In this document: piece by piece, positions 36,128-44,752 of the stretch
Layout: every line of letters starts with the position of its first letter
How positions within the stretch are numbered: the stretch's first letter is position 1
Assembly (NCBI GenBank): GCA_963791315.1
Contig: CAWBRQ010000015.1
Coordinates: 1 to 64,000 of the forward strand
Direction of reading: 5' to 3'
DNA from: JACCZX01 sp963791315
GTDB lineage: Bacteria; Pseudomonadota; Gammaproteobacteria; Burkholderiales; Burkholderiaceae_F
Length of the DNA stretch: 64,000 nt
The notes under the pieces: model-generated
Databases searched by the model: none
Told to the model about the DNA's origin: nothing
What the model saw: only the letters and a program-made list of their open reading frames with translations
Made by a program: the position numbers and the translations under genes

Positions 36128-38934
36128 ATGCAGCAAGCATTAGGCCTCATGATTGGCGCGCTTGCCGCCTTGCTGGTTCTGACATCCACTACGAACCAGG
36201 AGAGCAGAGCGCTTCCGCTGCATGATCGAGCAGGCGTCACCGCCTCGAAAGGCGGATGGGAATCGATCTCGCTCGCCTTACTAAGCTGCGCGCTGCTATT
36301 AAGTATGGTCGCGTGGTCGGCCGTTGGCATCCGTGCGCAGTGCCGACCTCACACGCAGTTCGATGCAGCACCAGGAACAGAACCGATATGTGGCTCCTGG
36401 GCCGAAGGCAATTTTCCTCTTTCGTATTCGCTCAGACGGCGTGGACAACCCGCGCGCATCTGGCCTTGTCGTCAAAGAAGATGGCAAACATTTAGGGCCG
36501 GCGCACAGCCTGCATGCTGACATCGGGGCAGCGGGTGCGCGGTCGCTTCTCTCATTGGGATTCTTCGGTTGTTTTTTCTACTTCGGACAATTCGGATCCA
36601 CGTGAGAACGGTCGAAACTACACGGTCGATTTCCGCTTGCTACCGAGTCCTCTCGCCTGGTTACTTGCGCTCGTCACGTTCGTCGGATTAATCAGCCTTC
36701 GGACAACGCGCGACGGCTTCGCTGCAATCACAGCTTTTGCCAGATACCGGACAAGACCCGCAGTACGAGCGCTTTGCGTTGCCGTTGTTTTTCTCGTCGT
36801 TGCGTGGGGTTTTGCCGGCTTCGCACAGACGATGAGTGTGAAAACCGTTTCCATTGGGCATCTGGAAAGAAACGCGTACGTTGTAGCGATTCCGGAACGG
36901 GGTGCATTTGTTGTACGGACCGGTGACAGCATGAAGGGTCGCGGTGCTGCAGCGCTGCAGGTTCTGGAAGACGGGCGGGCACTGGGACCGGACAACACGC
37001 CTCACACGATCATCAGCGAAGCTGGTGGCGGACGCTACTCACATTGGCAGAGCTCGGTCGTTTTTTCGTCGTCAGACAACAGCGACCCGCGCACCAACGG
37101 ACGCGGGTACCAACTCGCCTATCGAACTTATCCAGGGCTGTTTTCTTGGCTGGCCGCATTCGTCGCGATCGTCTTCCTGCTTGCGACGCCGCGTGTGCGC
37201 GCCGAGCGACTGGTCGCCGCAAGCGCCCCGCCTTCGCACATCGTCTTGAGCGTTCTCTTCCTCGGCGTTCTTGCTCTGGCACTGGTCCACTTGGGCCTAC
37301 GCTTCTTCGCGGGCGCTGACGGCCCGGTAAACATGCAAGCTCCAGCATTCGGAACCGCGAGCGTTCCATACTCCGACGCATTGCTTTGGATTTTCGGTGG
37401 AATGCAATTCCTGTTGGAAGGCTCGGACGTTGCATTAACACCCAATCTCTATCGTCCGACGATTGGAATCCTGTTCGGATCTGTAATGGCAGTGTTTGAT
37501 TCTGCAGAGGCCGTGCCGGCGTTCTTCTTTTTTGCCCTAATCGTCGTGCTAGCCATTGCTGGGCTGATTGCGATCGGAACGCGGATCGGGTTGATGTTCG
37601 GTTTGTGGGCCATTCTGTGTGTGGCACTCCCCGGCGCCTCACTTTGGCAGGCGGTGGTTAACGTTCCGATGCCCGACTTACCCGCTCTTCTGTTCTCACT
37701 ATCGGGTCTCCTTCTTGTTCTTCTATTTCTCGATAGACGAGCCGGCATGCTGACGCTATGCGTCGGATTGCTTTTGCTGGGTATCGCAACCGCGATTCGC
37801 GGCGCGTTGTTGCCGGCGGGATTTCTTCTGATTGCGTTGTGTTGCTGGCAGCGCGGCTGGAAGAATGTGGGACTACTTGCCACTGCGGGCTTGGTGAGCT
37901 TTCTTGCACCCTTCATTTTGGATGGCCTTCTGCAGCGTCACTACCACACCTATAACAACGCATTCGCGGCGTTTTACTGCGTCGTCCATGACGCGACACG
38001 CTTTTGGACGTCAGCATGCGATGAAATGTACCGACGGCAGGGCATTACAGGCGACGACGTCATCCGAGACTACGTGCACTTCATAGTCTCGGTTCCTGGC
38101 ATGCGATTCTTACTGACCGGCTTCATCGAAAGGGTCCGGCATGATCTTGTGTCGCTGGCGCACCCGGCCTTCGCGGTGGCTCTCACGTTGGCCGCGCTAG
38201 CAAATATTCGATCCCACGTCGTGGCGGCATCAAGGTCGCATAGGGCATTCTCGTCGCGCATTCATTGGGCGCAGTCGGCAAACGCGTTTTGGCCGCTTGG
38301 GATCGCCCTTATCGCCGTTGTCACATCTCTATGGGCTGCCGTGCTCGGATCGAGCCTGCTCGCCGCTGCGCTCGCGCTTGTTTGCATGCTACTCAGCGCT
38401 GTGCGCCGCGATTTCATTTCTCTTGCTTGTTTCGCGTTGTATTTGTCGGGGTTGATTATGATGACCGCCCTAGGCGCGGGCCCCATATTCGGGATCAATA
38501 CCGACCGCATTACGGCGACTTATTCCTTTGCGCTCCCTCTTGGCCTGCTGGCGTTCGTTATTGGAAACAACGGGTTGTTGGCTCGTCATTCGAACGGCTT
38601 CGACATGCGTTGGGGTCGCCGAGTAGGAATCGGTGGAGTCGTTGCCGTGGTGTTTCTTTATTCGGCCGTCTGGCTTTGGCCGTCTACGTGGCGTTCAACA
38701 TTCGAATCCGATGTCGTCGGAAAAAAGGCCGCTTTGAAAGTCTTTGACAACGCCGCAGCAGATCGCAGCGGCTACTATGTCTTTGTACCCAATGCCAATG
38801 GGCCAAGTGGGGCCGGTGCGCTCATCTACACAAGACGGGACGAGTTTTCGGTCGGCAGTGTTCGGCGCTACGAACGGCTCATGACCGACCGGGCCTTTAT
38901 TGAATCCTTCTTTGAACCCAACGCGCTGCAGTGA
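36128..38934 (+). CDS. Polytopic membrane protein with two copies of the GRYSHW/SDNSDPR domain (two frameshifts)
   Basis: The reconstructed protein has about 935 residues. Two TM helices at the N-terminus are followed by domain copy 1 (E-D-G-K-H-L-G-P, G-R-F-S-H-W, S-T-S-D-N-S-D-P-R, core 36477-36627). Two more helices precede copy 2 (E-D-G-R-A-L-G-P, G-G-G-R-Y-S-H-W, S-S-S-D-N-S-D-P-R, core 36967-37116). About ten helices follow, and a C-terminal soluble tail. The helix-domain-helix order puts both copies on the same side of the membrane, probably the periplasm. The helical part, with N-L-Y-R-P-T-I-G-I-L, resembles GT-C glycosyltransferases or polymerases, but no catalytic motif is certain. 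Shifts lie near 36350 and 36540. Confidence 0.65.
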
Positions 38935-39782
38935 CCCCGCTGAGCCATAGGAACCCCTGCTTGATGCCGCAAATTGCAGACGTTCGAGACTACTGGAACA
39001 AGAATCCGCTCTTTTCTCATGAGCTTGCCGAAGTCGGATCGGCTGCGTTTTTCGCGCAACTGGATGAGATCAAGACAGGTGACGTCGAGCGCTACGCGTT
39101 GCCGTACTGGCAATTCGACGCTTATTCAGGAAAGCGAGTGCTCGATGTCGGCTGTGGACCGGGTTGGATCACGGTTCAATACGCGCGCCACGGTGCTCAG
39201 GTCGACAGCGTCGACCTGACGCCGCGCGCGGTGGAACTGACTAACGCGCATCTGGCACACCACGGACTTGTTGCTTCGGTTCAGGTCGGCAACGCTGAGG
39301 AGTTACCGTTCTCGGACGGAACCTTCGATCTTGTCGTTTCCTCTGGGGTTCTGCATCACACGCCCGACACACAGAAAGCGTTCATCGAATGTTTTCGAGT
39401 GTTGAAACCTGGCGGCAGAGCCAAGATAACTCTATATCGCAAGGGGCTGCTGCACAGTCCTTTGGTCTTCCGCGCGACCCGTTTGGCCATGCGGGCTCTA
39501 GGCGTGAAGCATCCAGGCGCAGACCTGTCGCGCGATGCCAAGGACGTGGACGATTTCATTCGCCAGTACGACGGGGCCGACAATCCGATCGGCATCGCCT
39601 ACTCCGATTCGGAGTGGCGTAGGTTGCTAGAAGCGGCTGGTTTCAAGTATCTGCGCCACGAAGTTCATTTCTTTCCGCGACGCTTCGTCCCTGCCAGTGC
39701 GTTGATTCCAGGGTTCGTGCACCGTTTGCTCGACGGCAAATTCGGGACGATGGTGTACTTCGACCTCGAAAGAGCAGGTTAG
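38931..39782 (+). CDS. Class I SAM-dependent methyltransferase
   Basis: GTG 38931 overlaps the preceding stop (GTGA); ATG 38964 is an alternative start, reading M-P-Q-I-A-D-V-R-D-Y-W-N. The N-terminal Y-W-N-K-N-P-L-F-S-H-E is a common head of glycan methyltransferases. SAM motif I is V-L-D-V-G-C-G-P-G-W, followed by D-L-T-P-R-A-V-E-L, S-S-G-V-L-H-H-T-P-D and L-K-P-G-G-R-A-K-I. The C-terminal I-A-Y-S-D-S-E-W-R and F-F-P-R-R-F-V belong to the acceptor-binding part. The frame is intact at about 272-283 residues. It is the last gene of the rightward run and overlaps the convergent FkbM gene by 4 bases. Confidence 0.82.
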   Translation: MTPLSHRNPCLMPQIADVRDYWNKNPLFSHELAEVGSAAFFAQLDEIKTGDVERYALPYWQFDAYSGKRVLDVGCGPGWITVQYARHGAQVDSVDLTPRAVELTNAHLAHHGLVASVQVGNAEELPFSDGTFDLVVSSGVLHHTPDTQKAFIECFRVLKPGGRAKITLYRKGLLHSPLVFRATRLAMRALGVKHPGADLSRDAKDVDDFIRQYDGADNPIGIAYSDSEWRRLLEAAGFKYLRHEVHFFPRRFVPASALIPGFVHRLLDGKFGTMVYFDLERAG

Positions 39783-40522
39783 CGATCGAGGGCAAAGTAC
39801 GTATCGAAGTACTTTAGAACTCCACTCTTGTCGAAGTGCAGTCCCCCGAAACTTATCAGCCGATAACCGAACGGTTGGAGGATGTTTTCGATATCGAACA
39901 GCGATACAGACTTCCGATAAAACTTTCCGCACATTATTTCGAGCCGCAGTAAGCCAATTCGTTTTTCGTTGAGAAGCCGTCGGGCTCCAGTGAGTACCTC
40001 AGGCTCGAAACCCTGCGTATCACTTTTCACGAAATCGATGTGGCCGAGCGAAAGGCTGTCGGCGATGCCGTCAAGTGTCACAACGTCAACATCGGTTGAG
40101 TCGATCTTGCGAAATCCTGGCGTCTCGCGCACCCAGCTCGAGTCTTCGTCGACCTGCAAGAAGCTGTTGGTGGAACTGTGCGTATTGCGCTGTAACGTCA
40201 ACCGCCCCGGTACAGCGCCGACTCCGCAGTTCAACAGGGTGACGTTGGGAGCGTGACCATGTCTGCGTCTAAGACGCTGAAACGTTTTAGGATCAGGCTC
40301 GAACGCGATGAGCCGTGCGTTTGGAAACAGACGCCGGTAAAAGGCGACGGAGGAACCGAGATTGGCGCCCACGTCGAGGATCAGAGGATTGTCACCTCTG
40401 ATGTGCCGGCGCAAGATGGTTCTTTCGCTCGGCGTCTCTCGCGGAACTAGAGGCAGCCAATCCAGTATGTAACGAGAGTCTTGGTATAGCCGCAATAAGA
40501 GGGAGATGAATCCTTCGTTCAT
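39779..40522 (-). CDS. FkbM family methyltransferase
   Basis: The intact 247-residue protein has the FkbM SAM motif L-I-L-D-V-G-A-N-L-G-S-S-V-A-F-Y-R, then L-I-A-F-E-P-D-P-K-T-F and V-T-L-D-G-I-A-D. F-V-K-S-D-T-Q-G-F-E-P-E-V-L-T-G-A carries the usual D-x-x-G-x-E motif. Members O-methylate sugars or polyketides. The ATG overlaps the stop of the methyltransferase at 40519-41388 as ATGA. These two genes form a small leftward unit between the two rightward runs, so they need their own promoter in the 41389-41539 gap. Confidence 0.87.
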   Translation of the reverse strand: MNEGFISLLLRLYQDSRYILDWLPLVPRETPSERTILRRHIRGDNPLILDVGANLGSSVAFYRRLFPNARLIAFEPDPKTFQRLRRRHGHAPNVTLLNCGVGAVPGRLTLQRNTHSSTNSFLQVDEDSSWVRETPGFRKIDSTDVDVVTLDGIADSLSLGHIDFVKSDTQGFEPEVLTGARRLLNEKRIGLLRLEIMCGKFYRKSVSLFDIENILQPFGYRLISFGGLHFDKSGVLKYFDTYFALDR

Positions 40523-41388
40523 TGAACCTGGTCAGCGCACAACGGTTGTGCTACCCACATCTTTGCTAGGTTGAGATGCACTCCGCCGACCAAAAAGGGC
40601 CAATATCGCGTGCGATTGAGTTGAAAGTGCTTCTTTAGTGCGTTGCCGATAGCGAAAACTGAGTTGCAGTGATCCTTTGTCTGGGCGTCACGGCAAGCCG
40701 GTGCCGAAATGCCGAGAATTCGCGCGTTACGCCGTGACGTGACGGCCCTGGCCACTTCAACGGCCAATCCTCCCTCTGTCGGCACCAAGACATAGAGCGA
40801 TCCGTCGCTTTTAAGGCAGCGGGCGATCTCCTCCACGCTGACTTCCAGGCGGAACACATGCTCCAACACTGCATTGGCCACTACCACCGAGAGGCATCGA
40901 TCGACAAACGGTAGACGATGAAGATTCGCCGCGATGAATGTCGCTTCAGGATTAGCGGACTTCGCCCGTTGGAGTAGCTCAAGAGACTGATCAACGCCGA
41001 CATAGTGCGTAGGGTGTGTGGCCCAATCGATCATCGGCGTACCGCCGCAGCCGAGTTCAACAAGCGGGGCGCTGACATCCCGGCGCAATGCGCGTAGCGC
41101 TCCTTTCATCGACTCTTCGACCGCGTTGGAGAGACTACCCCGCCGGTAATGCGCTTGATGCAACTCCGCCTGCTTGTCGGCGAAGAGACGGTAGGATTCC
41201 GACGCATAAAATGGAAATACGTGTTGTGACTCATCCATTACGCGAAGGTCAATGACCCCACCTTCTATCGCAAACGCATGATCACAACTCGTACATGCCA
41301 GTCCCGAGGGCGAATCTTGCAAGGCTTCCGCCATACATACAGGACAACGAAGAAGCGCTCGAATGGCGCCTTGCGCAAAGGTTCGCAT
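40519..41388 (-). CDS. Zinc-ribbon (Trm112-like) SAM methyltransferase
   Basis: The intact 289-residue protein starts with a small metal-binding head, L-R-C-P-V-C-M-A-E then L-A-C-T-S-C-D-H-A-F, and I-E-G-G-V-I-D-L-R. This is the Trm112-like arrangement seen before methyltransferases in O-antigen loci. The SAM motif reads L-V-E-L-G-C-G-G-T-P, followed by V-G-V-D-Q-S, L-P-F-V-D-R-C-L-S-V-V-V-A-N-A-V-L-E-H-V and L-K-S-D-G-S-L-Y-V-L-V-P-T-E-G-G. It differs clearly from the 27894 and 32958 pair. It is the first gene of the two-gene leftward unit. The acceptor is unknown. Confidence 0.82.
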   Translation of the reverse strand: MRTFAQGAIRALLRCPVCMAEALQDSPSGLACTSCDHAFAIEGGVIDLRVMDESQHVFPFYASESYRLFADKQAELHQAHYRRGSLSNAVEESMKGALRALRRDVSAPLVELGCGGTPMIDWATHPTHYVGVDQSLELLQRAKSANPEATFIAANLHRLPFVDRCLSVVVANAVLEHVFRLEVSVEEIARCLKSDGSLYVLVPTEGGLAVEVARAVTSRRNARILGISAPACRDAQTKDHCNSVFAIGNALKKHFQLNRTRYWPFLVGGVHLNLAKMWVAQPLCADQVQ

Positions 41389-41539
41389 TGATCAATCAAG
41401 AAGTACGCGCTATCCGGCCGCCGCAAGCGCTTAGCGGAAACGCAAAGTAACATGGCCTACGCATGACGCCGTTGCGCTGCTGGTGGCCTGCTTGCGTTGT
41501 TCCCAAGGCATTGGGATTTTGAAATTTGATCCATCTACA
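41389..41539. promoter_or_regulatory. Divergent intergenic region before algD
   Basis: This 151-base spacer lies between the start of the leftward methyltransferase unit and the algD ATG and must serve both. It contains the palindrome AAGCGCTT within a C-G-C-rich stretch near 41428-41435. An A/T-richer patch (GATTTTGAAATTTGATCC) lies just before algD. No convincing -35/-10 pair is visible in either direction. Confidence 0.3.
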
Positions 41540-42853
41540 ATGAAGATCAGCATATTCGGACTCGGCTACGTCGGCACGGTTTCAGCAGCGTGCCTGTCTG
41601 CCGACGGCCATCACGTTATCGGTGTCGACAGCAGCACTACCAAGGTCGACCTAATCAATGCTGGCACAGCCCCGATCGTCGAGAAGGACATTGCACCGCT
41701 GTTAAGTGAAGCCGTCGCTACCGGACGTCTACGCGCGACAGCGGATGTGCGAGACGCGGTGGTCAATTCGGAACTCTCGCTGGTCTGCGTTGGAACTCCG
41801 TCGCAGCGAAACGGCAATCTTGATCTGTCGCATGTGGCCAAGGTGTGCGAGGAAATAGGCGGCTGCCTCATAGGTCTTGGTCGGTTTCATGTGATCGCTA
41901 TCCGAAGCACGATGCTGCCGGGATCCATACGCGGCACCGTCGTGCCGGCTCTCGAGCGATCATCGGGCTTACGCGCCGGTGTTGATTTTGGCGTCTGCAT
42001 AAACCCTGAGTTTTTGCGCGAAGGCTCCGCCGTCTGGGATTATCGCAATCCGCCGAAGACAGTGATCGGCGCGCTCGATCAATTCTCCGCGGACCTGATC
42101 GAGCGGTTGTATTCGAACTTGTCGGCGCCGCTGCTGAAGACGAGCGTCGAGACGGCCGAGATGGTCAAGTACACGGATAACGCGTGGCACGCATTGAAGG
42201 TCGCATTTGCAAACGAAATCGGATCGATCTGCAAGACCCTCGACGTCGATAGTCACGAAGTAATGGACATCTTTTGCAAGGATACAAAGCTCAATTTGTC
42301 GCCTTACTACCTAAAGCCTGGCTACGCGTTTGGCGGCTCTTGCCTGCCTAAGGACCTGCGTGCGCTCAACTACAAAGCGAAGGCGATGGACGTGGAAGTC
42401 CCTATCTTGAACGCAATTCTGCCGAGCAACGCGATACACACGGAACGTGGTATCGCGATGGTCCTCGAGTCAGAGAAGCGGCGCGTCGGCATTCTTGGCT
42501 TTTCGTTCAAGGCTGGCACCGACGATCTGCGCGAGAGCCCGCTCGTGCAGCTGATTGAAACACTGATCGGCAAGGGACTTGAGCTAAAGCTCTATGACCG
42601 CAATGTCAATCTTGCTGCGCTGGTCGGAGCCAATCGAGATTTCATACTGAATCACATACCGCACATCAGCCGCCTGATGGTCGATTCGATGGAGGAAGTG
42701 ATCGAGTTTGCCGAAGTTATCGTCATTGGCAATCCGGCCGAAGAATTCCGCAAAGTTCGTTCAATTGCTCGCCCCGAGCAGACGATCATCGATCTGGTCA
42801 GGGTAACGAATGATCGGGTCGCAGACGGTCGATATCAAGGCATCTGCTGGTGA
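41540..42853 (+). CDS. algD: GDP-mannose 6-dehydrogenase
   Basis: AlgD oxidises GDP-mannose to GDP-mannuronate. From ATG 41540 the 437-residue protein reads M-K-I-S-I-F-G-L-G-Y-V-G-T-V, then V-I-G-V-D, S-P-like T-A-P-I-V-E-K-D and N-P-E-F-L-R-E-G. The catalytic cysteine is C268 in F-G-G-S-C-L-P-K-D. That number equals the catalytic Cys268 of Pseudomonas aeruginosa GDP-mannose dehydrogenase and supports this start over the longer frame beginning at 41483. F-K-A-G-T-D-D-L-R-E-S-P completes the fingerprint. Its presence next to an AsnB homologue suggests an amidated mannuronate residue, though no alginate polymerase genes are present. Confidence 0.9.
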   Translation: MKISIFGLGYVGTVSAACLSADGHHVIGVDSSTTKVDLINAGTAPIVEKDIAPLLSEAVATGRLRATADVRDAVVNSELSLVCVGTPSQRNGNLDLSHVAKVCEEIGGCLIGLGRFHVIAIRSTMLPGSIRGTVVPALERSSGLRAGVDFGVCINPEFLREGSAVWDYRNPPKTVIGALDQFSADLIERLYSNLSAPLLKTSVETAEMVKYTDNAWHALKVAFANEIGSICKTLDVDSHEVMDIFCKDTKLNLSPYYLKPGYAFGGSCLPKDLRALNYKAKAMDVEVPILNAILPSNAIHTERGIAMVLESEKRRVGILGFSFKAGTDDLRESPLVQLIETLIGKGLELKLYDRNVNLAALVGANRDFILNHIPHISRLMVDSMEEVIEFAEVIVIGNPAEEFRKVRSIARPEQTIIDLVRVTNDRVADGRYQGICW

Positions 42854-42893
42854 TCTGATAGCGCAATAACACTCGGCGACACGAAGAAGATCT

Positions 42894-44752
42894 ATGTGTG
42901 GAATCGGCGGCTATACCGGTCACGCGCGGCCCGACTTGAGCGCGCGCATGCTGGAACTGCTGCGCAATCGTGGCCCCGACAGCGAGGGTGTACTCGAACG
43001 CAATGGTGTCGTCCTGTGCCATACACGGCTCGCCATCGTTGATCTCACGGCGACGGGTGACCAGCCGATGACGCGAGCGGATGGACGGCTTGCGGTTACC
43101 TATAACGGCGAAATCTATAACTATCAGGAGTTGCGCGATTCGATTGAGGGTGCGGGTCAGCGCCTCTTGGGTCATTCGGATACCGAGCTGCTGCCCCTCG
43201 GATTTGCAAGCTTCGGGACCGATTTCTTTCGGCGGCTAAACGGAATGTTCGCGTTCGCACTGCACGATGCGGACGACGGGTCCCTCTATCTCGCGCGCGA
43301 CCACTTCGGGATCAAACCGCTTTACTACGCAGAAACGCCGAGCGGTCTGGTTTTCTCTTCGACTGCACGTGCCGTCGCTGCGCATCCTGAGGTCGATGGA
43401 GGGCTATCGCTTGACGCCGTCCGCGACTATCTGCAGTTTCGCTACGTTCCCAATGGGCGTCCGTTTTATCGAGGCGTTAAACAGTTTCCAGCGGGGCACT
43501 GGGCGCGCTGGCGCGAAGGACGCCTCGAAATAAAACCGTTTTGGAAGCCGGCGCGGCGCACGCCAGGCGATAGGTTGCAAGTTTCGGAGTGGGTCACCGA
43601 GTTGCATCGTCTGCTCGACTTGTCGGTGATGGAGCAACTGCGCTCAGACGTTCCGATGGGTGTGCTTCTATCAGGTGGTATCGATTCGTCGGCCGTGATG
43701 CATTTCGCGGCGCGTCACTCGCCTGAGCCGCCACTCGCCTTTACATTTTCCATGGGCGATCACGCGGATGAAACGGCCGCTGCGAAGGCTGTTGCCGCAC
43801 GTTATGGTGCCGATCAAGTCGTCGCGCACCTGGATTCTGATTGCCCATTGCGGCAGTTGCCGGATGCTATGGCATGTATGGATACGCCGGTGGGAGACGC
43901 CATCATCCTGCCCACCTACAACCTGTGCAGGGAGGCCGCACGACAGCGCAAAGTTGTGCTCACCGGCGAAGGTGCCGACGAGCTGTTTGGCGGTTACGTT
44001 CACGTTCCGCCGTTGCGCGCTCTCGATCAGGCTCGCCGTTGCAGCCCCCGCAGTTCGGGTACTAGCTCCGTTGCTGCGGTACGTGCCGATATCGATTCTG
44101 GATCGGTTCTTTCACTACGAAGCGTCGCTCGGCGCGAACGGTCGTGAGAAGGTAACGCAGCTGCTGGGCGCCGTCGGCAGACCAGCGAATGCGTTTCGCA
44201 TCGCCACCAGCATCATTGCCGATTCGGAAATCGGTGAAGCGACGACGTTTTCAGCGCCGATTGCGGACGGGGCTGATCACGATTTGTCACTTTCGGGACT
44301 GATGCTTCAAGGCGTGACGAACTGGCTCCCGAATCAAATTCTGAACAAGATGGATCAACTCAGCATGGCGCATGGGCTGGAGGCGCGCGTGCCTTACTTG
44401 GATCCGCGCATTTATGACTGCCTGGCGACCATGCCCGACTCGCCTCGTCTTGTCACGTTCGGGCAACAAGGTTCTGCTGCGAGAGGTCTTAAAGCAAGAG
44501 GGTGTTGGACATTTCGCCCGCAAGAAGATCGCGTTTCATTTGCCTCTCGAGCAAATGTATCGCGACGAGACTCTGGCTCTGGCGAAAGATTGGCTTTCCG
44601 ACGGCATGGTGAAGAAGTACGGACTGCTGCGCACGAGCTTCGTCAAGCGCTGCATCAAGGAGTTTGCAGCTGGCGATTTCATTGCTTCAAAACGACTCGT
44701 AGCGATGATGGGGCTTCACATGTGGCTCGCCGGCCGGCAGCCGGCTCTATGA
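42894..44752 (+). CDS. AsnB-type glutamine amidotransferase (two frameshifts)
   Basis: The protein begins M-C-G-I-G-G-Y-T-G-H, exposing the glutaminase Cys2, followed by N-R-G-P-D-S-E-G, T-Y-N-G-E-I-Y-N and D-H-F-G-I-K-P-L-Y-Y. The synthetase domain has L-L-S-G-G-I-D-S-S and T-G-E-G-A-D-E-L-F-G-G-Y. A shift near 44040 leads to I-L-N-K-M-D-Q-L-S-M-A and E-A-R-V-P-Y-L-D. Another near 44462 gives S-G-N-K-V-L-L-R-E-V-L and A-R-K-K-I-A-F-H-L-P. The total is about 619 residues, a normal AsnB length. In O-antigen loci such enzymes amidate uronic acids (WbpS-like), which fits the adjacent algD. Its stop overlaps the next gene as ATGA. Confidence 0.83.

Noticed and set aside
37013..37642. A leftward open frame of about 209 codons opposite the polytopic membrane protein
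   Set aside because: Its sequence is Arg/Pro-rich antisense translation with no motif, and the + strand coding is continuous.
41483..41539. A 19-residue N-terminal extension of algD
   Set aside because: The extension has no homology, and the ATG at 41540 places the catalytic cysteine at 268 as in the characterised enzyme.
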